This document shows, piece after piece, positions 49,667 to 58,593 of a stretch of DNA of 64,000 nucleotides; the stretch's first letter is position 1; each line of letters begins with the position of its first letter. The DNA lies in the NCBI GenBank assembly GCA_946402275.1, contig CAMIVY010000010.1, positions 1 to 64,000 on the forward strand, read 5' to 3'. The DNA is from an uncultured Prevotella sp. (GTDB taxonomy: Bacteria > Bacteroidota > Bacteroidia > Bacteroidales > Bacteroidaceae). A program made the translations under genes and the position numbers. The notes under the pieces were generated by a model, which was given only the letters and a program-made list of their open reading frames with translations, had not been told where the DNA came from and did not search any database.

Positions 49667-51850
49667 ATGAAACAAACCACCTTATTTATTATATTACTCG
49701 CGGCTTTATTGCTGACAGCCTGTTCGCAAAAGGAAAAGACGTATCGGATAGCCGTGTCGCAATGTTCTGTCGGAAACTGGCGATTTAAGCTGAACGAAGA
49801 ACTACTGGCCGCACAATACTTGTACGACCAAAATGTGAAGGTGGAAATCATCAACTGTTATGACCGCTCCGACGTGCAGGTGCGCCAGATTGACAGCTTG
49901 TCGCAAAGTGATATCGACCTGCTGGTGGTGGCCCCCAATGAGTATGCGGAAGTGGCCCCCGCACTGCGACGTGCCAAGGAACGCGGCGTGCCAGTCATCT
50001 TGTTTGACCGTAAGGCCGATACCGACGACTATACCGCATTCATAGGCGGCGACAACGTGGCAGTGGGAATAATGGCGGCAGAATATGCCATGCAGCTTGT
50101 GGAGCAATCCACTGGAAAGCACATTCTGGAGGTGACCGCACTGCAAAGCACATCACCATCGCTGGATCGCCATCGCGGCTTTGAGGAAGTGATGCGGAAC
50201 CATCCCCAGATGGACTATCAGTGTATCTTCGGCAACTGGGACGACCATCATACCCACGACATTGTCAAGGAGCAGCTGGAGCAAGGCAAGTGCCCCGACG
50301 TCATCTTCTGTCATAGCGACTTCATGGCACGAGGTGCCTACTGGGCCATCAGGGATGCCGGACTGGAAGGTCAGGTGAAGGTGATTGGTGTTGACGGACT
50401 GCCAGGAGCCGATGAGGGCATAGAGCATGTGCAGGAAGGACATTTCGCAGCCACTTGTTTCTATCCCACCCACGGCGAACAGATAGTAAAGCTGGCTTTG
50501 GACATCCTGACGGGAAAGCCCTTTGAGCGCATCAACTACCTGAACAGCATGATGATAACACCTGAGAATGTCGATATGGTGTCCCTCTACGGCAACGAGT
50601 TGCAGCAGCAGAAAGCCGACATCGTAGCCATACAGGGCAAGCTGGAGGAATACTTCGGACTGTATAACGTCCAGACAAAAGTCATCTGGGGAGGAGCCGT
50701 AGCCATCGCACTGCTCGTAGTGGCTGTACTGCTCACATGGCGCGGTGTAGTACAGATTCGCAAGGCACACCGCCGACAGAAAGCCATGAACCGCGAACAG
50801 ACACAGTTCTACACCAATGCCAGCCACCAGCTGAAAACGCCATTGACACTGATTGCAGGTCCCGTGAAACAGCTGCTGGACCGAAAGGTGCTGAAAGGCG
50901 ACGACCGTGAACTGCTGGAAATCGTAGGGCGTAACGTTGCACAATTGGAGGCTCTCGTGTCCAACGTACTCAACTTCCGCCATGAGGTGCAGCATACCGT
51001 CAGCGATGAAACCGCAGAAAGTGCCATCAACACCCTTGTGCCCAAGGACATTGTGCAGGAGGGTCATCTGGAAATGCTGAACCAGGAAGACACCGACGAA
51101 CTGCCCAACATTCTCATTGTAGAGGACAACGAGGACATGCGGCGCTATCTGCGCACCCTACTTGCCAACCGGTTCTACGTACTCGAGGCCAGCGACGGAC
51201 AGAACGGACTCAGACTGGCACGGGAGAGCGTGCCCGACCTCATCATTAGCGACGTCATGATGCCCGTCATGGACGGACTGCAGCTATGCAAGCATCTCAA
51301 GGAAGACTTTATCACCAGTCACATTCCCGTTATCCTGCTTACGGCACGCAGTGAGGAACGCCAGCAGATGGAAGGATACGAGAGTGGAGCAGACGCCTAC
51401 CTGACAAAGCCCTTCAGTGCAACCCTCCTGATAAGCCGCATCGATAACCTGTTAGCCACACGCCGCCAGCTGCGCCAGCTCTTCGACACGAACAAGCAGG
51501 AAAACGGGTCGGTTGATGTCAAGCTGACCACGCAGGACAGCCTCTTTATCGACCAGCTGAAGGAAACAATCAGCAGCAACATGGCCAATCCTAACCTGAA
51601 AATGGATGATTTGGGCGAACAACTCGGCATCAGCCGCGTACAGTTATACCGGAAAGTGAAGACACTTACCGGACTCTCGCCCGTGGAACTGCTGCGGCAG
51701 ATGAGACTGCAAAAGGGAAAAATACTGCTCAACACCACCACAAAGACCGTGGCAGAGATAGCCTACGAGGTAGGGTTCAACTCAGCAAGCTATTTTGCCA
51801 ATTGTTTCAAGAAGCAATTCGGCAAATTGCCGATGGAATTGCGCGAATAG
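49667..51850 (+). CDS. Membrane regulator 3: hybrid two-component-like protein with sugar-binding domain, TM, HisKA, receiver and AraC HTH, lacking a HATPase domain
   Basis: YRIAVSQCSVGNWRFKLNEEL; FYTNASHQLKTPLTLI; LPNILIVEDNEDMRRYL...LIISDVMMPVMDG...YLTKPF; AraC HTH; only ~40 aa between HisKA and receiver. Confidence 0.92.
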   Translation: MKQTTLFIILLAALLLTACSQKEKTYRIAVSQCSVGNWRFKLNEELLAAQYLYDQNVKVEIINCYDRSDVQVRQIDSLSQSDIDLLVVAPNEYAEVAPALRRAKERGVPVILFDRKADTDDYTAFIGGDNVAVGIMAAEYAMQLVEQSTGKHILEVTALQSTSPSLDRHRGFEEVMRNHPQMDYQCIFGNWDDHHTHDIVKEQLEQGKCPDVIFCHSDFMARGAYWAIRDAGLEGQVKVIGVDGLPGADEGIEHVQEGHFAATCFYPTHGEQIVKLALDILTGKPFERINYLNSMMITPENVDMVSLYGNELQQQKADIVAIQGKLEEYFGLYNVQTKVIWGGAVAIALLVVAVLLTWRGVVQIRKAHRRQKAMNREQTQFYTNASHQLKTPLTLIAGPVKQLLDRKVLKGDDRELLEIVGRNVAQLEALVSNVLNFRHEVQHTVSDETAESAINTLVPKDIVQEGHLEMLNQEDTDELPNILIVEDNEDMRRYLRTLLANRFYVLEASDGQNGLRLARESVPDLIISDVMMPVMDGLQLCKHLKEDFITSHIPVILLTARSEERQQMEGYESGADAYLTKPFSATLLISRIDNLLATRRQLRQLFDTNKQENGSVDVKLTTQDSLFIDQLKETISSNMANPNLKMDDLGEQLGISRVQLYRKVKTLTGLSPVELLRQMRLQKGKILLNTTTKTVAEIAYEVGFNSASYFANCFKKQFGKLPMELRE

Positions 51851-51898
51851 CCCTGGAAAGCCTATTGCCACTACGATAACAAATATCATAAAAAGCAT

Positions 51899-51925
51899 CA
51901 CAAAATAGTTACATGTAACATTTTT
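51899..51925 (+). promoter_or_regulatory. Candidate operator upstream of susC-3
   Basis: CACAAAATAGTTACATGTAACATTTTT with perfect palindrome GTTACATGTAAC; GTT 70 nt before TTTGC. Confidence 0.5.
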
Positions 51926-52026
51926 ACTGATGGTTTGAACGTTTTTTTATAGCGTTCAGACCATATTCGTTCGTACTTTTGCGCCAGAGATTTGCACAAT
52001 TTAGTACTAACTTAAAAAAAATGTAA

Positions 52027-55000
52027 ATGAAACAGACGAAAACATTCATTCTTGCTCTAGCAAGCGTCTCAAAAAGACGATTGATGAGTTTTCTGGCGCT
52101 CACATTATGTACGGTAATGTATGCGCAGCAGGAAATTACAGGTACGGTGACAGATGCTATGGGACCTGTCATCGGTGCTACTGTGATGGAGAAGGGAACG
52201 TCGAACGGAACAGTAACCGACTTCGATGGAAACTTCAAGCTCAAGGTGCAGGCCGGTAAAACGCTGGTATTCTCCTACATCGGCTACAAAAGCCAGGAAT
52301 TACCCGCAAAGGACGGCATGCAAGTGTCAATGGAGGAAAATGCCAAGGAATTGGCCGAGGTAGTGGTAACGGGTTATACCACCCAGCGTAAGGCAGACCT
52401 CACAGGTGCCGTGGCTGTGGTACAGACCAAGGACCTGAAGACGTCGAGCGACACCGACCCCATGCGAGCCTTGCAGGGTAAGGTGCCTGGCATGACCATT
52501 ACGTCAGATGGTTCGCCAGTGGGTGCCGGTACGGTGCGCATCCGTGGTATCGGTTCGTTCAACTCGTCACAGGACCCCCTGTTCATCATTGACGGTGTGC
52601 CTACTACCACCAACCTGAACACGCTGAACATGAACGACATTGAGTCGATGCAGGTACTGAAGGACGCTGCCTCGGCCAGTATCTACGGTTCGCGTGCTGC
52701 CAATGGTGTCATCGTCATCACTACCCGCTCGGGTAAGAAGGGTGACAAGATCAAGGTCGATTTCTCTGCCAACCTGACTGCCCAGTTCTATAACAAGCAG
52801 TCGATGATGAAGCTGTCTAACTCGGCTGAGTATGCCACTGCTATGGCTCAGGCTGCCATGAATGACGGTTTGAACCCAGAGCAGTATGCCAACAACTACG
52901 GTCTGACCCTGCATGCTGATAAGGGCACGCCTATTTCAGCCTATAATCCTGCCACGGGAAAGATGGAGGATTTCATCGTGAATGGCCGTTTTGATGGCTT
53001 CCTGAACGAAAAGCACTCCATGCGCTACAGTGACACAGACTGGTTGGATGCCATCTCCCGTACTGGCTTCTCACAGAGCTATGACCTCTCTCTCTCGGGT
53101 GCTACCGACAAGTTCTCAGCACTCTTCTCGGCAGGCTACAAGAACAACAATGGTATCCTGAAGTTCACCGACTTCGAGAGCTTCTCGGGTCGTATCAATA
53201 CTACTTATAAAATCAATGAGATAGTGACCGTGGGCGAGAATGCCACCATCACCTACTCGAACCAGGTGAACTCCTTTCCGTTGGAGAATGCTCTGAAGAT
53301 GTCGCCTACGCTGCCCATCTATGAAGAGGACAACAAGACGTTCTCCGGTCCCGTGGGCGGCATGAGTGACCGCCAGAACCCGTTGCGCGAGCTCTATGAC
53401 AACCGTGACAACCGCCTGAAGATGTGGCGTGTCTTTGGTAATGCTTTCGTCAACATCACCCCGTTGAAGGGTCTGACACTGCGTTCCAACTTCGGTCTCG
53501 ACTACTGGTCGGAGTTCATTCATAGCGTGACCTACACGTGGCATTCTGATGTGGTGAACAACTCTACGCCGTCTGCCAACCTCGGCAATAAGAACTCTAT
53601 CAAGTGGACGTGGTCTAACACCGCCAACTATAACTTCAACATCCTGGGTGAGCACACGTTCAACATTCTGGCTGGTCTGGAGTTGCACAAGGATGTGGAA
53701 GAGCGCTCATCGGCCTACGCACAGATGTATGCCCTGGAGAACTATGACTATATGTGGCCCGACGCTGCAACAGGAACGCAGCGTGCCGGTGGTATCAGGG
53801 AGGGTTACAACCTGGTTTCAATCTTCGGTAAGGTTGACTACAACTGGAAGGACTTGGTACTGGCTTCGTTTACCATTCGCCGTGACGGTTCGAGCCGCTT
53901 CGGACAGAACAACCGCTATGGTACGTTCCCTGCCTTCACCTTGGGTTATCGTCTCTCACAGAACCTGAAGCAGGAATGGCTGGACGACCTGAAGATCCGT
54001 GCTTCATGGGGTCAGACTGGTAACCAGGCCATCTCCAACTATGCCCGCTTTGGTCTGTATGCTGCCACCTACGGAGGCGGTCGCAACGAGTCAACGGCAT
54101 ACGACCTCTATCTGAAGGGCTCAGGAACGTTCCCCTCAGGTTTCCGTGCCACACAGGCCCAGAACGACAACCTGAAATGGGAGACCACTGAGCAGTGGAA
54201 CGGCGGTCTGGACTTCACCATGTTCCGCAACTCACTCTACGGTAGCATGGATATCTATGTAAAGAAGGTGAAGGACATGCTCATCAATCCTGCCTACTTG
54301 GGTTCGATGGGTGAGGGTGGTGCCTCTTGGCTCAATGGTCCCTCACTGCAGAACTGGGGTATGGAGTTCCAGCTCGGCTATCGCCACACCACCAGCTACG
54401 GACTGCGCTACAACGTGAACGGCAACCTGGACTTCTACCGCTCGAAGGTAACCTATCTGCCAGAGACCACTACCGGTTCTTATGTTCATACGGCCAAGGA
54501 GAACCTGGTAGAGTCGGGCAGACCCTATGGTTCGATTGTCGGCTATGTCGTTGACGGACTCTTCCAGAATCGCGAGGAAGTGCTGGCCAGTGGTCAGGAG
54601 AACGCCCGCGTGGGTGGTCTGAAGTATGCCGACCTGGACGGCAATGGTATCATCAACGAGCAAGACCAGACTTGGATTTTCAATCCCGTACCCAACTTCT
54701 CATGGGGTCTGAACGTCGAACTCGGCTATAAAGACTTCGACTTCACCATGTTCTGGCAGGGTGTTGCCGGTCAGGACGTCTATAACGACCAGAAGTTCCA
54801 GACCGACTTCTACTCTATCACCGATGCCGGTTCGAACAAGGGTAACCGTATGCTTGACGCATGGACGACAGCTAACACTGGCAGCAGCATTCCCGCACTG
54901 ACTACCAACAATGTGGGCAACGAGAACCGCACTTCGACCTACTTCGTCGAGAATGGCTCTTACGCTAAGCTGCGCCAGGTTCAGATAGGCTACAACCTTC

Positions 55001-55170
55001 CTAACAAGTTGCTGGAGAAGGTCAAGATGACCTCTGCCCGTGTCTATGTGTCGGGTCATAACCTGCTGACCATCAAGACAAGCTCGCTGACCTGCCCAGA
55101 CCCCGAGAATCCCCGTTGGATGTATCCTAACTCAACATCAATCTCGTTCGGTATCCAGACCTCGTTCTGA
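52027..55170 (+). CDS. SusC/RagA-like TonB-dependent transporter (module 3)
   Basis: GYTTQRKADLTGAVAVV; LFIIDGVPTTTN; ASIYGSRAANGVIVITTRSGKKG. Confidence 0.96.
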   Translation: MKQTKTFILALASVSKRRLMSFLALTLCTVMYAQQEITGTVTDAMGPVIGATVMEKGTSNGTVTDFDGNFKLKVQAGKTLVFSYIGYKSQELPAKDGMQVSMEENAKELAEVVVTGYTTQRKADLTGAVAVVQTKDLKTSSDTDPMRALQGKVPGMTITSDGSPVGAGTVRIRGIGSFNSSQDPLFIIDGVPTTTNLNTLNMNDIESMQVLKDAASASIYGSRAANGVIVITTRSGKKGDKIKVDFSANLTAQFYNKQSMMKLSNSAEYATAMAQAAMNDGLNPEQYANNYGLTLHADKGTPISAYNPATGKMEDFIVNGRFDGFLNEKHSMRYSDTDWLDAISRTGFSQSYDLSLSGATDKFSALFSAGYKNNNGILKFTDFESFSGRINTTYKINEIVTVGENATITYSNQVNSFPLENALKMSPTLPIYEEDNKTFSGPVGGMSDRQNPLRELYDNRDNRLKMWRVFGNAFVNITPLKGLTLRSNFGLDYWSEFIHSVTYTWHSDVVNNSTPSANLGNKNSIKWTWSNTANYNFNILGEHTFNILAGLELHKDVEERSSAYAQMYALENYDYMWPDAATGTQRAGGIREGYNLVSIFGKVDYNWKDLVLASFTIRRDGSSRFGQNNRYGTFPAFTLGYRLSQNLKQEWLDDLKIRASWGQTGNQAISNYARFGLYAATYGGGRNESTAYDLYLKGSGTFPSGFRATQAQNDNLKWETTEQWNGGLDFTMFRNSLYGSMDIYVKKVKDMLINPAYLGSMGEGGASWLNGPSLQNWGMEFQLGYRHTTSYGLRYNVNGNLDFYRSKVTYLPETTTGSYVHTAKENLVESGRPYGSIVGYVVDGLFQNREEVLASGQENARVGGLKYADLDGNGIINEQDQTWIFNPVPNFSWGLNVELGYKDFDFTMFWQGVAGQDVYNDQKFQTDFYSITDAGSNKGNRMLDAWTTANTGSSIPALTTNNVGNENRTSTYFVENGSYAKLRQVQIGYNLPNKLLEKVKMTSARVYVSGHNLLTIKTSSLTCPDPENPRWMYPNSTSISFGIQTSF

Positions 55171-55207
55171 TAAAATAAAAAATTAAGAAATTAAAAAATT
55201 AAAATAA

Positions 55208-56974
55208 ATGAAAGCAATATATAAAGCATTCTGCGCTGGTTTGGCATGTTGCGGTATGGCAGTGACGCTGACCAGCTGCGAGAAGTCATTCGACAACTTC
55301 ATTGATGTCGAGCCGCAGGGCGTCATCAGCGAGGACCTCGCCATGAGCCAGCCCGACGAAATGGTGACAGCGGCATACGCCAAGCTGGGTGACGACTGGT
55401 ACACCTATCCTTTCAACCTGTGGCCATACGCTGACGTGTCCAGCGACGATGCCATGAAGGGAGGCAGCGGTACCACCGACACCAACTACCACCCGGTAGA
55501 GGTATGGTCAACGCTGACCGCTTCGACTCCCGACCACATGGACGAGCTGTGGTATCACTTCTACTGCAGCATTTCGCGCTGCAACCGTGCACTGGTCTCT
55601 CTCGAACAGTATGGTGACAGTAAGCTGGGTGCTGAAGTGAAGTTGATCCGTGAGGGCGAGGTTCGCTTCCTGCGTGCCCACTTCTACTTCAAACTCATCC
55701 AAATGTGGTATCAGGTACCCTGGGTTGACGAGGACGTGTATAGGAATCACACCGAGGAGCAGACGCCCAACAATGAGTTCACCCATGAGGAACTGATGGA
55801 AAAGGTGATTGAGGACTTTGAGTTTGCCTACAACGTACTGCCTGAGGAAGGTCCCGGCAAAACAGGACGTGCCCACAAGGTGGCTGCCGCTGCCTATCTG
55901 GCCAAGTGCTACCTGACCATGGCATGGGGCGACGGCTACGAGGCTCAGACCGGCGTCAGCCACATCAATCAGGAATACATGAAGAAGGTGCTGGATTATA
56001 CAGCCGTCGTGGAGCGTTCCGGCTATGGTTACATGGAGGACTTCGGCGACATTTTCCTGCCCGAATACAAGAACTCCAAGGAAAGCATCTTCGCCGTCCA
56101 GCACTCTGACTATCAGGACGACAACACGCTTTACGGACGTGCCAACTGGTCGAACATGCTGAACGGATGCTGGGGCATGTGGTCGTGCGGATGGGACTTC
56201 CATAAGCCCACCCAGAACCTGGTGAACGCTTTCAAGACGAAAGACGGACTGCCCATGTTCGACGACTATAACAAGGAGACGGCCTATCCCGTCAATGGAG
56301 TTGCGACGGCACAGAAGTGGGATCCGCGCCTCTTCCATACCGTTGGCATGCCTACCTTCCCCTACAAATACGAGGCTGAGTACACCATGACCAAGGACAA
56401 CAGCCGTACCCCAAATACCTACGGCTACTACACTTCGCTGAAGGAAGTGCCGCAGCGTTCGAAGGGTGAGACCTACGACAACCCCTGGCAGGCATTCGCC
56501 ATGAACGACTATGTGCTGCGCTATACGGACGTCATGCTGATGCGTGCCGAGGCGATGATAGAGACCGGCGACCTGAACGGTGCCATGCAGATTATCAACG
56601 ACATCCGCCAGCGTGCCAAGAACTCTGTGGCCAAGCACATCGGCTATGCTGCCGACCAGTGTGAGATCAAGCTCTATCCCAACAGCTACTTCCAGAACAG
56701 GGAGACGGCTCGCAGGTGCCTGCAGTGGGAGCGCCGTTTGGAGATGGCTATGGAGTCAGACCGCTACTTCTCGCTGCGCCGCTGGGGTATCGCCTCGAAG
56801 ACGCTGAACGACTTCTTCGAGAAAGAGAAGGATGTCGTTTATGAGGGTCAGACATACGCCCAGTATTACAAGGATGCTCACTACTCTACGGGCAAGAACG
56901 AATATTTCCCCTTGCCTTACATCCAGCTCTACTACGTGCCCGGACTTTATACACAGAACAAGGGATATAATTAA
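55208..56974 (+). CDS. SusD/RagB-like lipoprotein (module 3)
   Basis: Lipobox TLTSCEKS; VRFLRAHFYFKLIQMWY; ERRLEMAMESDRYFSLRRWG. Confidence 0.95.
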   Translation: MKAIYKAFCAGLACCGMAVTLTSCEKSFDNFIDVEPQGVISEDLAMSQPDEMVTAAYAKLGDDWYTYPFNLWPYADVSSDDAMKGGSGTTDTNYHPVEVWSTLTASTPDHMDELWYHFYCSISRCNRALVSLEQYGDSKLGAEVKLIREGEVRFLRAHFYFKLIQMWYQVPWVDEDVYRNHTEEQTPNNEFTHEELMEKVIEDFEFAYNVLPEEGPGKTGRAHKVAAAAYLAKCYLTMAWGDGYEAQTGVSHINQEYMKKVLDYTAVVERSGYGYMEDFGDIFLPEYKNSKESIFAVQHSDYQDDNTLYGRANWSNMLNGCWGMWSCGWDFHKPTQNLVNAFKTKDGLPMFDDYNKETAYPVNGVATAQKWDPRLFHTVGMPTFPYKYEAEYTMTKDNSRTPNTYGYYTSLKEVPQRSKGETYDNPWQAFAMNDYVLRYTDVMLMRAEAMIETGDLNGAMQIINDIRQRAKNSVAKHIGYAADQCEIKLYPNSYFQNRETARRCLQWERRLEMAMESDRYFSLRRWGIASKTLNDFFEKEKDVVYEGQTYAQYYKDAHYSTGKNEYFPLPYIQLYYVPGLYTQNKGYN

Positions 56975-57045
56975 GAATTAGAAATTAGGAACTCGAGCTT
57001 TGCTCGCTTGTCTAAGCAAGAATTAGTAATGATTAATTAGTAATT

Positions 57046-58572
57046 ATGATTAGCAAAAAATATAGAAGACTTCTGATAAGTTTATCATTTATCATTTGTC
57101 ATTTATCATTTACCGCAGCACTTGTAAGCTGCCAGAATAAGGACATTGACCGCGAAGGCGCCAAGTTGCAAGCCCCTGATGTCACTCAGATCAGTGGTCA
57201 GCTCTCTGGTGATGACTATATCCTGACGTGGCCTGCACAGACGGCCAAGATGATGGTAACCACCTACCGCAATGGTACCCTTGCCGGTTCCGTGGTAGTA
57301 GATGGCAACAGCTACACCCACAAGGATGTTCCCACGAACGTCCCCTTTGAATATGTCTTCAAGCTCACAGATGGTAAAAACACCTCGTCGGGTGTTGTCA
57401 CCAAGTATCTTCGCGAAGGTGCCACCAGCATCAGCGGTGTCTCTATGGCACAACTCGACAAGGCTGGCGGCTACGATGCACGGGTAGAATGGAGTAGGGC
57501 TACTGATGCCACCAGCATACAGTTCACCGCCACTAACGGCAAGCGTACCATCAACGAACAGTTGGCGGGCACAGCAACCTCCTATTTGATTAAGGATGTG
57601 GAAACCGGCGACACATGGGATGTCACCCTCGTTGCCAAGAACGAAAAGGGTACATCACTCTCTACCCGCTCGTCGCTCCGCATCGGTAAGACCGCCATCG
57701 GTTTCCTCAGCGTCTATGCTACTCCCGACGAACTGGTAGAGAAGGGCGATGACGACGAGGCTTCTGCATGGCTCTGGCTGCACGAGGAGTATCCCACTGC
57801 CCAGTTCGTACCCTTCACCAGCATCACCTCTGTGGAGACGGTAGATCCCTACCGCGTGCTCTTCTGGTTGCGCGACCTGGAGGAAGTCAGCGAGGATCAG
57901 GTCTGGAACATGCCTGCCGAAGTACAGGCTGCCACACCATTTATCCGCCAGTGGTACAAGGACGGTGGCTCACTGCTGCTGTGGAGTCATGCCACACCGT
58001 ATATAGGTCATCTGGGTCGTATCTCGCTGGACGAGATGAAGGGCAATGACCACGCCTTCGGCATGGGTCGCGGCGGCTGGAATCCTGATGTCTGGAGAAT
58101 GGCTGTCGAGCTGAACCCCGACCATAAGTTCAAGAAGGACCACTCTGAGCATCCCATCTATAAGGGACTGGAAGTGGAGACCAACGCAGACACGAAGCTC
58201 ATTGCCTTCAAGGGTCCCGGCTTCACTGAAGACCACAACTGCCTGTACTTTAACCTGCCCTCGCTGTGGACTGGCATTGGCAATCAGGAGGAGGCTTGCT
58301 ACACGCAGCTCACCCAGACCTACGGCATCTATCCGCTCGGAACTTGGGACAGCCAGATATGGTGGGTCAGCCAGTTCAACGTATGGGAAGCTCAGCAGGG
58401 CAATACCGACTTCAAGGGTACCATTCTTTGCATCGGTAATGGCGGCTGTGAGTTCTCGATGAAGAACGAAGACGGCTCGCCCGACAAGAGTGCTCATCCG
58501 AAGAACAATATCTATCAAGACAATGTGCTCCGCCTGGCCAAGAACTCGCTTGAGTACCTGAAGACGAGATAA
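57046..58572 (+). CDS. Surface glycan-binding lipoprotein, DUF4960-like (module 3)
   Basis: Lipobox ALVSCQNK; DGGSLLLWSHATPYIGHLGRI; GGWNPDVWRMAVELNPDHKFKKDHSEHPIYKGL. Confidence 0.78.
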   Translation: MISKKYRRLLISLSFIICHLSFTAALVSCQNKDIDREGAKLQAPDVTQISGQLSGDDYILTWPAQTAKMMVTTYRNGTLAGSVVVDGNSYTHKDVPTNVPFEYVFKLTDGKNTSSGVVTKYLREGATSISGVSMAQLDKAGGYDARVEWSRATDATSIQFTATNGKRTINEQLAGTATSYLIKDVETGDTWDVTLVAKNEKGTSLSTRSSLRIGKTAIGFLSVYATPDELVEKGDDDEASAWLWLHEEYPTAQFVPFTSITSVETVDPYRVLFWLRDLEEVSEDQVWNMPAEVQAATPFIRQWYKDGGSLLLWSHATPYIGHLGRISLDEMKGNDHAFGMGRGGWNPDVWRMAVELNPDHKFKKDHSEHPIYKGLEVETNADTKLIAFKGPGFTEDHNCLYFNLPSLWTGIGNQEEACYTQLTQTYGIYPLGTWDSQIWWVSQFNVWEAQQGNTDFKGTILCIGNGGCEFSMKNEDGSPDKSAHPKNNIYQDNVLRLAKNSLEYLKTR

Positions 58573-58593
58573 TTCATAATTCATAATTACGTC

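Noticed and set aside
52027-55170. susC-3 as a simple recent copy of susC-1
   Set aside because: Only the N-terminal domain is nearly identical; the plug-to-barrel sequence differs extensively, so the genes are old paralogs.
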